Under the pieces are notes generated by a model. It made no database searches. It worked only from the letters and a program-made list of their open reading frames with translations, and was not told the DNA's origin. Positions 19,182 through 31,860 of a stretch of 64,000 bases of DNA are shown here, one piece after another. The first letter of the stretch is position 1; each line of letters begins with the position of its first letter. The translations under genes and the position numbers were made by a program. The stretch is from positions 6,554,505 through 6,618,504 of the forward strand of contig OU452233.1 of the NCBI GenBank assembly GCA_911728455.2, written 5' to 3'. Source of the DNA: Marthasterias glacialis (lineage: Eukaryota > Echinodermata > Asteroidea > Forcipulatida > Asteriidae).

Positions 19182-20955
19182 GTAAGTTCTACACAAAGCT
19201 GCAAACAAAGTGAGTTTTTATCCTTAACTCTAACAAAACTGTGAGTGAAATAAATTGAAATGTCAATTGAAATCCTCAAGGTAATAATTCGTTTAAAAAT
19301 CATACCAGTATTGTAACTATAGTAACAGTACTGGTAGGATTATAATGCTCTTTAGAACTAGAAGAGTTACTTTCTACACTTTAAAATTCAAAACATAAAC
19401 ATTTAGTTGTTAGCAAACTGAAAGTTCAAAGCGAAAACCTAAGATGAAATGTGTTGTGCATTATTTCTGACCCTTAAGGCCTGTCACATAAAATATTAAA
19501 AAAAGAAAAGAATACAAAACACCCCCAAAATGTGTATTTTTTAATGGTTCAGTGTGTTACTGTTAGGATAAAAAAGACATAATGGGTAGTCTATACATTA
19601 AGTCTATGTGGTCTGGAGGTGTAAATAGTTTTCACTAGTCCAATTAAAAAGCAGAACGTGAATGGCTAAGTGTATAACATTGTATAACTTGGGCTATTGT
19701 GTAAAACACCTGCCTCTGTTCCTGTATCAACACTGAATAGAGCATCATTGAGTCTCCAGATCAGAAACTAGGTCAGATTCATGACCCATGCAATGAAGTG
19801 TGTTTGTAGTTGCATAACCTCAACAGAGTTGAATAAAAATGTGCATGCATTCAAGAGATAAAGGATTTTTTTTAAGATACAGCTAAGAAGAGGACATACA
19901 GATAAGAGTTCATCCGCCTCATCAGTATTCCTCCAGAAAATTAAACTGAAAAATAAAGAGACTTTAACATTAGTTTTGACTTTATCAAGATATTTCTGAA
20001 GAAACTTTTCCGCTATAGCTTGAAAATCTGGAGGAAGAAAATTGTTGTGACTATATTTCTCTGGAGGAAGCCAACTTTTGTGCCAATGTTTCTTCAGCAA
20101 ACAGAACATGCCCATACCCTACTGAACAACGAGAGCCACTGACATTTCTTCATCAATTGACATTAAGGAAACATAAAGAAGCCAAGAAGATGAATATTCC
20201 CATCATGCTGGCTCTCCATCAATGGACATAAATGTTTGAAATTTTGGATTTATAGAGAGCGACTGAAACATCTCTCCATCAACAAAATAATTGGATGTGC
20301 AACTGGAAAATGTAGTGGTGCAAAAATCCAAAACAAACACCAACAACAACTGAGACAACATTACAGAACCAAAACAACCAACAGACATAAAAACTGCTCA
20401 ACAACTTGACAAAATATATATGCTTGACATTGTAAATACCTTTAATAATGACCAAAATAATTTGTTTTAAACATTTAGTTTATTAAAAATTCAAAATTAT
20501 GTTCACAGGAATGATAAATGGATGAAGTGAAACTGTTTGAGTGAATGGATGGAAGTATGCATGTCTTTAAAGCAGGTGATTCATGTTTAATAATGTACAA
20601 TTTATGCATAGGATCCTGATAATATGGGTGCATTGCAACATTATTGCATTGGTGATCTTATGACAGACCATCATTATGATCTAGCCCTCTTTCTTTTATC
20701 TTATGATCTTCTAACCAATGTAAATAACAGATGTTGGGATAAAAAATGGTGGGGAAGTGTAAGTACATAAATAAATTAGTAGCTCCCATTTTTAATATAA
20801 AGATCATCAATATTCATACTATATATAGTGTATACATGAAGGAAGAAAAAATGGCTGTAGCATAATAATGGTTTGTTGTATTTGTATACAAAAGATTGAG
20901 TTTTATTGTAGAATCTTTAAACTTTTGATGAACCGATTCTTTGTCTGCTTTTTTA
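19182..20955. other. no gene seen
   Basis: AT-rich sequence without convincing exons, tRNAs or clear repeats; the frames on the minus strand here lack splice context. It may be an intron of the 18788 candidate. Confidence 0.4.
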
Positions 20956-23900
20956 TGGCCCAACTGAGGAATTCTTAATCCTTATGGCTACCAGGCCAAA
21001 AATTTTCCATTTTTAGATCTATAAATGGATTTGTTGTGTTTGGCTCCAAGAAATATTTTATTATTATTAACTTATTGGCAAGGATCACTCACATGGTTAT
21101 CTTGGTATAATGTCATGACAACGGTGACTTATTGGGAACTAAGTGTATCTTTGTCTTTTGATCCTTTTCGTAGTATTTTTTGCACCTGAGAAATCCTTAT
21201 TCTTAAAATTGACAAAAACCGTAATCCATTTTTTTGCCCTAAGGCTTCCTAAATTATCTTTTTGTGGTTCACTTGAGGAATTCTTAATCCTCATCGTCAA
21301 CGGCTGCTGGATTAGTGGCTCCAATCATTGTGAGTTATTGTTGTGATGTAATGCTTTACTTATAAAGTCTATTTCATGCAACTGTTATGCAAATGTTTTA
21401 AGATGATGGGACAAGTGAACATGTTGTGATAACATTTAAAGTATTACTCTTTGTCTTATCTTGTATTTCTGTTGGCCTTATTGAGGAATACTTAATCCTC
21501 ATTGTTGGTCAATACATAATCTCCTATTGATGGATCTGTTGTCATGTTAAACTTTGAGGTCTCCTTCTTCTATAAGATGAGTTTACTATAAACAGGCAAA
21601 TGCTGCTGTATTGAGTCCCCTGGATAACACTTAATTAAATCGTTAATGTTAAAGTTAGTATAGGGTTGTAGAGAGATAATCTCACATGTGTTAATCATGG
21701 TTGATGAGTTGTAAGTTTTAACCTGTACCATGTGTAGACATATCTGATGCCTTTCTGACTATCGGCTATTGGATGAATTAAATTGTCTTATCTTTTACTT
21801 CTGTTGGCCTAATTGAGGAATCCTTAATCCTCATTCTTGGTCAATGCATGATCTCCTTTTGGTGGATATGTTGTCATGTTAAACTTTGAGGTCTCCCGCT
21901 TTTATAGCAGATGTGTTTACTAAAAACAGGTAAAGGCTGCTGTATTTAGCACGGTAACCCATTGACAATTAGTTAAATTGTTAATGTTAAAGTTAGTACA
22001 TGTATATAGGGTTGTAGAGAGATAATCTCACATGTGTTAATCATGGTTGATGAGTTGTAAGTTTTAACCTATATACCATATGTAGACCTGTCTGATGTCT
22101 TTTTGACTATTGGCTCATCTGAGGAATTCTTAATCCTCATATCTGCATTAAGGTTGATGGCCACAGCCCTAATGCACATCTTGAGATCTTTGATTGGATC
22201 CATCTTGATTTTGTGATTTAGCTTAGCTAAGACCATGTTTTGCTTGTTGTCATTGGTTATTGTAGTGTAAAATTTTTTGATTTGATCTGTCTTGATTTTG
22301 TACTTTAGTTATCGCTTTGGTTATTATGGTGTCAAAATGTGAAGTAACTTAACTTGATACATGTTGCTAAACATGTAGAAGTTCTTGATGACATTTTAAT
22401 TGATTTTACCCTTTTGTTTTATCTTTGACTTTCTTTGGCTCACGTAAGGATGTGTCCTTGGTGTTGTTTGTAGATTCCCTTTGTGATGGTTAAATTTATA
22501 AATATATTAGTTATCATTTAAAGTTTAGTTGATTTGAGAGTTTGTTGAGTAAGTCCATACCGTACATTCTTTTGTCATTATCATTTCTCTTACCTTCTTT
22601 TGAGGAATTGTTAGTCCTCAATGTTGGTCAATGTCCCAAATTCTGTCCTCTGTTCACTGAGAAGCTCTTCAAAAGGTAAGGCCACGTTTCGTACCATATC
22701 ATCAATAATCAAGTTAAATTAATTGATGGTGGTTTGACATAATGTTGGTAAGTAACATAGTAGTAGTTGAGATACAGCGGGTTGATAGACATGATGTAAC
22801 CATGGCGCTGTTTTTGTGACCAATTTCATGCCCTATCTTATCTTTGTGGCTGACATAAGGACTTCTTAAATTCTCAATGTTGGCCAACACCCCAGTTCCC
22901 GACTAAAGAGCTAAGTAAAGTGTTGTTTAATGCTTTTTTTTGCATCAAAAGGTAAGGTACATTTTTTGTTGATTTGATAGTTGTCAGTGCATTAGTAACC
23001 ATGGTAATAGTTCTGTGACTAGAAAATTAACTTGGTAATAGTTTTCATCGTGGCTCTTCCTTTCTATTGGCTTATCTGAGGAATTCTCATTATCCTCATA
23101 ATGGTAGGCCAATACCCTGTAATGACTCTCCAGTTTCTGTGAATATTTTACAGCCTGCTCTGGATCAAATGACAAGGCTACTTGTCACGTATTTTTCTTA
23201 ATTAATTGTCAATTAATTGTAATGACAATTATTGTGATGTAATGCTCTATTTATAGAGTCTAAATCATGCAACTGTTATGCAAACATTTTATGATGGAAC
23301 AAGTGAACATGTCGTGGAATCACTTCAAATATTTTTACTCTTTGTCGTAACTTTTATTTCTGTTGGCCTTATTGAGGAATCCTTAATCCTCGTTTTTGGT
23401 CATAACATAATTTCCTCTCGATGGATTTGTTGTCATATTAAACTGTGAGGTCTCCCTCTTCTTTAGAAGGTGTGTTTGCTAAAAGCAGGTAAAGACTGCT
23501 GTACTGAGTAACCCATTAGCAATTAATTAAATTCTTAATGTTAAAGTTAGTATAGGGTTGTAGAGAGATAATCTCACATTTGTTAATCGTGCCTTTATAT
23601 CATGTGTTGACCTATCTACTGATGTCTTTCTGACTATTGGCTCATCTGAGGAATCCTTAATCCTCACATCTGATAAACATGCTGTAACCATGGCGCTATT
23701 ATTGTGACCAATTTCATACTCTGTCGTATCTTTGAGGCTCACATGAGACTTCTTAAACTCTCAACGTTGGCCAAAACCCATTTCTCTTCTTAAACTGTTG
23801 TTTAATGCTTTTCTTTGCATCAAAAGGTAAGGTGCCCTTTTTATAGAATTGACAGTTGTCAGTGTATTAGTAACCATGGTAATAGTTTTGTGACTAGAAA

Positions 23901-23982
23901 TTAACTGTAACAGTTTTCATCCCGGCTCTTCCTTTTTATTGGCTTATTTTGTGGAAATCTTAGTCCTCTGAGTCAGCCAATA
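20956..23982 (+). ncRNA. array of 13 related two-stem hairpins (candidate structured RNA or intronic RNA cluster)
   Basis: Each copy has a pyrimidine-rich lead, a lower stem of TTGGC(C)/G(G)(T/C)CAA type, an internal loop, an upper stem GAGGA/TCCTC and a loop of 8-10 nt usually containing CTTAA. Copies: 20956-20998, 21262-21300, 21472-21512, 21804-21844, 22110-22163, 22445-22475, 22591-22630, 22845-22886, 23066-23113, 23362-23402, 23636-23675, 23735-23773, 23937-23982. Stem pairing survives base changes: AAGGA/TCCTT at 22455, TGAGA/TCTCA at 23744, TATTGGC/GCCAATA at 23937. The lower stem is reduced in some copies (22591, 23636). No long open frame is present. Function unknown; no known RNA family was recognised. 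Confidence 0.5.
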
Positions 23983-24010
23983 TCCTAAAGTTCTTATTTC
24001 CTCAAAAGGT
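21330..24010 (+). repeat. nested tandem/segmental duplications carrying the hairpins
   Basis: Long matching segments: 21341-21480 with 23228-23370; 21520-21780 with 21850-22093 and 23405-23600 (gggttgtagagagataatct); 22790-22955 with 23680-23830 (gtaaccatggcgct); 23000-23070 with 23845-23940 (attagtaaccatggtaatag). Confidence 0.75.
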
Positions 24011-27000
24011 AAGACCACTTTTTATACCATCCCTTGTTGTGCTGTCCTTTTAACATGTAAGTAAAACATTAAACATTACTTACAGAAATAAATATCACTG
24101 TAAGTAATTTTTAGAGTATGATTTATGAGTGAATAATTAAAATAATAGATGACTTGATGAATGAAAGGGATGATAGGGGACTTACGGTACTCTTCAGTTA
24201 AAAACTAATGAGTAATAAATAATGTTAAAATATAAAACAAATCTTTTAACAATCATCAAACATAAAACAACTTACACAAAAACACTACAGTCATTACAAA
24301 TAAACAGAACATTAAAAGCACCACTTCTTAGAGACTGAGACAACTTCTTCAAGTCATCTTTGCTGCTTCTCTGAGCACTTCAAATCAGCTGTGCCTATTG
24401 CCGCCAAGGGAAATATTAACTAACAGTGAATCAAAGTGTACATCTTCAAGGATTATTGTGGATTCTATCTTCTTTACTCTTTACTCGACAGTGTCTTTAA
24501 AATAAGCCATGCCAAGCCCATCAAAGACTTTACGTTCAAGGTATTTTCTCAGGAATTGGAAACCCATTGAAAACTTGCACGGAAGATCAACTAAGTGGAA
24601 AATCTATCTTCAAATATAAAGGAAACCTATGCACAGGACCTTTCATAACAGAATTCTGAACTGTTTTGCATCATCAAACTTAACCATCAGGGATATGACC
24701 TAACATCATAGCTTTGGAAATCGCCACTTGAATGGCTCGCCAAATGGAAAATTGTGAACAGGTGATGTGTCAGCTTTTGTGTGATGGTGCTTCTGGACAT
24801 TAATTTGAAAGAAAACTGTCAGATTTGATTTAAGACGGGTGTTTTCAATGTATAAATACTTGGTGCATGTACCGTTCTTGAAAATAATATTTGTGTATAT
24901 TTTTAATTTTCAAGGGAACTTTTAATTTATTAAGCTAACACAATAACAGAAATGGAAAGAAACATTCAGCTAAATTAACCTGATCCATTCACAATCGATT
25001 TGAACTTTGATCAGATGGGATCTTCAAGAAAATCTACTTCAACATTTTCCAAGAAAATAAGACATCTTCATCGGTGTTACTTCTATCCGTCCTCATCAAA
25101 TGACTGACAAGTTCACAGGATTTAAGAAAATCGACATCTTAAGGCTTAAACTTCAGAAAATTTTATCAGCACTTAATGAGATGACAGTTGAAAAAACAAA
25201 CTCAGTAGCCTTAATTACTACTTCTTCATTTTACATCTTACCTGAGCGAGAAGATTTAAGTCACACACACAAACCCAAATGACAAGTGCATCATCACATC
25301 AAACAGCATAATATTAGATACCAAAATAAACAAACAAATAATTAATTAATTAATTAATTAATTAAAATAATAAAGGGTTTATTAAGTAAATGCTATCAAT
25401 GATCGAGTGGAGATGTGTGAGTGTGAAAGTGAATCTGACTGCTTGATGTTTTTTTTTGTGATTTGTTTAAAAAAAAAATTGATGCCTCAGGTAAGTTGGA
25501 CACTGTAAAACATTGAGCTAAAGGCTACTTTTGTAAGGAACAAAATTAGATAATTTTGATGTAGCAAAGTGCGGGAAAGGTAATAGGTATAAACCCTGAA
25601 AATAAAATCAGTAAAAATCTAAATAATGAATGTGACATGCGTTTGTTGATGGAGGAGAAAGAAACTGATTGCAAGATTGCGAAAGGTAAAATAAAGTTGA
25701 ACATTAATTTTGTTTGAATAAATAATTAAAAACATCTGCCTCACTCAAGCAAACATACCTCAATAATACAAAAAAATATATCAGACACAAAACTCAATAT
25801 TCCACAATCATCAAACACGAACGTTGGACAGCATCATGTAAATACAGCCTGGAACAAACATTGACAAAGTGGATAACAGCAAGTGAAACTTGATCCTTTG
25901 GATGAAAATAATTAACTAGAGAACAGCAAGTGACATACTGGATTAACATTGATGAGCAATGTAAAGCCAATCATGAATAGCCATGCCTACTTCAGCTCTA
26001 TCAGGCGCTCATTGAAAAAGCAAGCATCAACGATCAACTGTAATTTCAAACCAGCTTCAACGGATGCACAAGAGTGACACGGAATGCCACATTCTTTGGA
26101 ACAAGTTAATCTACAATTATACTCAAAACAACTACAGAATTTAGTTCTCTATGCCCAAGAACAATGACTGCTGATTTTTTACTGTAAAGATTTTTAATGA
26201 TACAATGCTTTAAAAATTGAATATTATAGTGATCTGATTTATATCTTTTTGCCATTCACTATGATGTACAAATACCAGTACTTTAGCCTTTAACATTGTA
26301 TTAAAAAATGAAGCTATATGGAAATATGTAACTAAGTTAGCATTTTGGTCAACTTAGTGGAAGAGAAAGAGACAAATTGGAAAACACCTTCAGTGCAAAA
26401 TACTTTCAAGGGGACAATAAACCAAAGGAGGCGTTTACTGAGATGGGCATACGTAGGGTAGGACTGATCTAAACATGACTTGAAGACACTTAAAAATGAT
26501 TCTTCAAAACTGGCAGATATGGCATATAGTGATCCTAAGGAAAAGGGTCAAAGGGAAATAATAATCTGTATGGGGGAATAGCCTAAAAATGTCAATATCT
26601 GTGCCAAAGAGATTTTTTAAAAACCTGCACAAATGAACTACCAGTATGTCGATGCCCAGCTGGATCAGTATCGAAAGTCAACATGGCATTGTTTTCATCA
26701 GATAGGAGGAACATTCGTCAAGTTTTTCAAGAGTTGTGCCAGCATAACACTATTACAGTGGAAAACAACAGTGGAAGCTACAACAGTGGATTGACAATAA
26801 TAAAGTGAACAAGCAAGTCAGGATCAGTGTCAAAGAAAAGCATTAGCCGTCTTGTGTCATTGGAGCAAGAAAAAACAACAGACATTTGTTTTTATCAAAG
26901 GACAGGACAGTACAGCACACAAACACAAACAATGGACACTCAGTCAAACAAAACAAAACAAAGCATGTAAACATTACTAAATAGAACATGAACATGATAA

Positions 27001-27449
27001 ATATAATTTATTCAAAATAAGTTAATTAATCAACGATGATGAACCAATCATGAAAGATGGTTGATAAGTGAAGAGGTGGATATAGTGTGGGCGTAGGCCT
27101 ATTTTGAATAAAACTTGCAAATTAAACAAAACAATACAGGGTTATATACTTGAATTAAACTTTTCAAAGACAAAATCTCCACAGTAGAAAATTAGGGTCC
27201 ATAAGGGGTTTGGTTTAAGTACTGTTGTAGAATGAAGTAGAGTAAAATAGAAACAAAAAGGAGAAGTCTACATTTCGAGTAAACAGGTAAAGTAACAGAA
27301 TATTTTTAAAAAGGAGTCAAGCTTTGGCAACATATTCTTTCTCAATTAGACAAAACTCGGCAAATGAATCTCCATTTAAACTTCCAAGGTCATACTTTCC
27401 AAGACCACTTTCCCATTTGCCAGTGTTATACAAGTGTTTGACGACTCTT
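24011..27449. other. A-rich, strand-asymmetric non-coding sequence
   Basis: Blocks such as 24240-24760, 25780-26130 and 26640-26960 are rich in A and C on the plus strand and repeat phrases such as atcatcaaaca. An aatt microsatellite is at 25338-25366. No protein exon was recognised; the one modest open frame (25100-25282) lacks splice or family support. Confidence 0.4.
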
Positions 27450-29316
27450 TAGACTAATGGGTCGGCCCTCCCACTTTCTTCTCTTTAAACTGAAGGGTCA
27501 CCCCTCCAACTTTGTTTTCTTTAAACTAATGGGTCACCCCTTCCAGTTTCATTTAAACTAATTTCACTCCCACTTTCTTCTCTTTAAACTAATGGGTCGT
27601 CCCTCCCACTTTCTTTTCTGTAAACTAATGGGTCAGCCCTCCCACTTTCTTCTCTTTAAACTGATGGGTCACCCCTCCTACTTTGTTTTCTTTAAACTAA
27701 TGGGTCACCCCTTCCAGTTTCTTTTAAACTAATTTCACTCCCACTTTCTTCTCCTTAAACTAATGGGTCGTCCCTCCCACTTTTTTCTCTTTAAACTAAT
27801 GGGTCGGCCCTCCCACTTTCTTCTTTTTAAACTGATGGGTCAGCCCTCCTACTTTCTTCTCTTTAAACTGATGGGTCGTCCCTCCCATTTTCTTCTCTTT
27901 AAACTAATGGGTCGGCCCTCCCATTTTCTTCTCTTTAAACTAATGGGTCGGCCCTCAAACTTTCTTCTCTTCAAACTAATGGGTCGTTCCACCCACTTTC
28001 TTCTCGTTAAACTAACGGTTCACCCCTCCTACTTTTTCTTCTTTACACTAATGGGTCACCCCTTCCAGTTTCTTCTCTTTAAACTAATAGTCGTCACTCC
28101 ACTTTTTTTCTCTTTAAACTGATGGGTCACCACTCCTACTTTGTTTTCTTTAAACTATGTGTCACCCTTCTAGTTTCTTCTCTTCAAACTAATGGGTCGT
28201 CCCTCCCACTTTCTTCTCTTTAAACTAATGGGTCGTCCCTCCCACTTTCTTCTCTTTAAACTAATGGGTCGTCCCTCCCACTTTCTTTTCTTTAAACTAA
28301 TGGGTCAGCCCTCCCACTTTCTTCTCTTTAAACTGATGGGTCAGCCCTCCTACTTTGTTTTCTTTAAACTAATGGGTCACCCCTTCCAGTTTCTTTTAAA
28401 CTAATTTCACTCCCACTTTCTTCTCTTTAAACTAATGGGTCGTCCCTCCCACTTTCTTCTCTTTAAACTAATGGGTCGGCCCTCCCACTTTCTTCTTTTT
28501 AAACTGATGGGTCACCCCTTCCAGTTTCTTCTCTTTAAACTAATGGGTCGTCCCTCCCACTTTCTTCTCTTTAAACTAATGGGTCGTCCCTCCCACTTTC
28601 TTCTCTTTAAACTAATGGGTCGTCCCTCCCACTTTCTTTTCTTTAAACTAATGGGTCAGCCCTCCCACTTTCTTCTCTTTAAACTGATGGGTCAGCCCTC
28701 CTACTTTGTTTTCTTTAAACTAATGGGTCACCCCTTCCAGTTTCTTTTAAACTAATTTCACTCCCACTTTCTTCTCTTTAAACTAATGGGTCGTCCCTCC
28801 CACTTTCTTCTCGTTAAACTAACGGTTCACCCCTCCTACTTTGTTTTCTTTACACTAATGGGTCACCCCTTCCAGTTTCTTCTCTTTAAACTAATAGTCG
28901 TCACTCCCACTTTTTTCTCTTTAAACTGATGGGTCACCACTCCTACTTTATTTTCTTTAAACTATGTGTCACCCTTCTAGTTTCTTCTCTTTAAACTAAT
29001 GGGTCGTCCCTCCCACTTTCTTCTCTTTAAACTGATGGGGCACCCCTCCTTTGTTTTCTTTAAACTAGCTAGTTACCCCTTCCAGTGGGTCGTCCCTCCT
29101 TTTTTCTTTAAACTATTGGGTCACTTTCCCACTTCCTTCTCTTTAAATAAACGGTTGACTCCTCCCATTTTCTTCTGGTTAAACTAACGGGTCGTCCCTC
29201 CCAGCACTTTCTTCTCTTTATACTAATGGGTCGTCTCTTTCACTTTCTTCTCTTAAACTGGTGGGTCATCTTTTCAACTTTCTTCTATTTGAACTGATGC
29301 ATCATCCCTTCCTTTC
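27450..29316 (+). repeat. minisatellite, 36-bp unit
   Basis: About 50 copies of a unit of the form actaatgggtcgtccctccc-actttcttctctttaa. Plus strand is pyrimidine-rich. Because 36 is divisible by 3, chance frames encode (MGRPSHFLLFKL)n. Larger blocks recur: the short variant ccagtttcttttaaactaat appears at about 27540, 27715, 28387 and 28738, showing higher-order duplication of ~175 and ~350 bp. Confidence 0.95.
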
Positions 29317-30939
29317 TACACAGTTGCTGTATTTGAATCTGGTTTCTGTTCAATAGCAACATCATCTCTAGTGTGAACTACAGATTTTTGTTGTTTGAAT
29401 TATTTAGTTCTTCACAAGTTAAAATAAAGTGTGTGTAAAACAATCGGTGGATGATTAGGAATGAGTGAGACTGGAAAAGTAAGATGAATGAATGTGAAGA
29501 GGTAAATTGTGATTAACAATGTTTTAAATAAAATTGATAAGCTTATAATTATTAAAAACAACGATCACACACGCAAAAAAAACCCACAAAAATAACACGG
29601 CAAAAATACATTCAGATCATCAAAACACTAAATATTCATCTGTTTAAAAAACAAAGAACAAAAACATTAGATTAAGGTCATTCACCGGTGAAACAAGAGT
29701 GCTACAGCCTAGGATTATGAACAAAGATTGACTACTGAACTGAGCTTTTTTCAAGGAAATCAGAACACGGATCTTAAGCCCATCTACAGCTCATCTCTTA
29801 TGAAGAAAACAAGATTAAAATGACTTCAAATTAAAAAGAATGAAAATCTTCAGTTATTTCAAGATGAGAAACATAAGGATCTTTATAAACTACACAGCAA
29901 ATTTATCGTCCTAACTAAAGTCTTCACAGATAATTATGTAACGCTCGGTATGACCATGAAGACAATAAAGCAGCAGATCCTTCAAGATAGACACAAAATG
30001 AATTCAACCTACTGCTCAAGATCAAGATGTGCAATGTGCACAGCCAAGAATTCCAGACAAGAATCAAGAAAGTCAAGGAACATCGGTAATTTCATTGGAG
30101 TATGGCTCAGAGTATAATGAATTTAAGCCCAACAGGATGAAAAATCTTCATTTTTATCAAGTTTGAGAAAAAAAACAACCATGCAAAGCGTCATTATCTC
30201 ACTGAAACTACACTGCCAGACCAGCAAGCCTATGTCAACTACACAGTCTCAACAATGTGAAATAATCTTCTCTCGATTGCCATGGAAATACTAAGCAACC
30301 AACACAAAATGGCTTCAAGATACTTGTGCTCAACATCAACTTAAAACTGCGTATCACAGGTGGATTGAAGAAAATATTAACAAAATCTTATTTAGGTATT
30401 GTCAAAAATACATTGTACTTTACACTTAGTTAACATAAGACAAAATAACATAAATACAAAATAAACAGTGTAACTGCATAAAGCGGTTGTTTTTTCTCCT
30501 TTCAAGTTTGTACGGACGGAAGTTACTTGCTGTGATTTACACGCATTATTGACCGCATGTGCGACAGCTTTCCATCCACTCAGATTGAATAGCGCCCTCT
30601 GTAGACACAACAAACTTCTTACTTTTGTTGAAGACAAAAAGGGTAATCATTAAAGAACTTTGATCCAGAATGTCTATTTAATTAAATCAAAGTAGGCAGT
30701 AAAAATAAAAGAGACGACCAAATCAAAATTAAATTGAAGTGTGGAATTTTAAATTTAAATTTAAACAATTTTGGAAATAAACAAATATAAATGAAGTCTA
30801 CCACCACCAAGTTGCTGAGGAGAAGGAGCACCATCACCCGTAATTACTATTAGGTAATTATATTGTTTTCAATTTTAGAAATTTTATTTGGTAATTAGAT
30901 TGTTTTTCATCTTAGAAATACCATTGTATTTTAATCACT
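29317..30939. other. no gene seen; A-rich sequence
   Basis: Similar in composition to 24-27 kb (atcatcaaaacac at 29618). A segment at 30600-30651 resembles the candidate first exon at 34586 (tacttttgttgaagacaaaaagggtaa). Confidence 0.35.
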
Positions 30940-31860
30940 TTCAGCAGGCCTACATGTATTTCGTTCAAGACTCTATTACTTCTTCAATGTAGGCCTACAT
31001 GTAACTTAATTTGGCTGTTAATCATAATGTTTTGCTTTAGACGAATAATAGTATCATTTTTTGCCTGATTATACCTTTAAAACAAAAAAATTTGTTTTGT
31101 TTTTCGTTTTTTTGAAATTGATTAAGATTAACACTGACTTTCTTCATGCAGGCCTACATGCTAAATCGCTTTTAATCTTAATAAAAGAATATGCTTAAAA
31201 TAAGATTATTTTCCCACAGATGACAGGTCTAACTTGCCAAATGATTTTCTTTTATAAGTTTTTTCACAATTATGTGACTTCTTTGAGAAAGGCCTACATG
31301 TATTTTAGCTTTTAATCAGAATTGAAAAAAATAGGGCTAAAACCCAAATCATTTTTGAAAATTTAAATGAATTTGATGAAATTACATTTTTTTTCTCAGA
31401 ATTCCATTACTTGAAAAAAAAAATGAATAAAATGTAGGCTTACAAGCAACTTTGCTTTAAATCCTTATTTTGTTGATTAGTACAGAAATTAGTTTGCAGT
31501 ACTGTCTTAAATTAAATGTCATAAATTTAGCAATGATGCAGGCCTCATGTAATTTCGCTCACAACCAGAATGAAGAAAACAAAATTAAGCCTAAAAAATG
31601 AGGATTATTTTCTCACAGATTGGTCTAAAACGAAATCCTTTTTTATTGATTGGGATAGGGATTATGTAGGTGTCTTTCTTTCAGAATTTCATAAATTCAG
31701 CAATGATTTATAGGCCTAAATGTAACTTCACTTTCAACCAGAACGAAACAAAATTAGGCCTAAAATTATGATCAGTTTCTCACAGATGACTGGTCTAAAA
31801 TAAAATCGTTTTTATTGATTGGTTAAGAATTAGCAGAACTTTATGTGTTCTTTTAAATTA
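30940..31860 (+). repeat. degenerate tandem repeat with GGCCTACATGTA
   Basis: Copies of aggcctacatgta followed by (a)tttcgctttnaancagaat and tggtctaaaa-type sequence recur near 30950, 30995, 31148, 31290, 31435, 31540 and 31710, with a period around 150-190 bp. Divergence is high. Confidence 0.6.

Noticed and set aside
20956..23982. A CRISPR array or classical miRNA cluster
   Set aside because: Repeat spacing is irregular, the genome is eukaryotic, and the hairpin stems are too short and interrupted for standard pre-miRNAs.
27763..29187. Open frames with repeated MGRPSHFLLFKL peptide
   Set aside because: They arise from the 36-bp minisatellite and are broken by variant units; no splice or start context and no sign of frame conservation.
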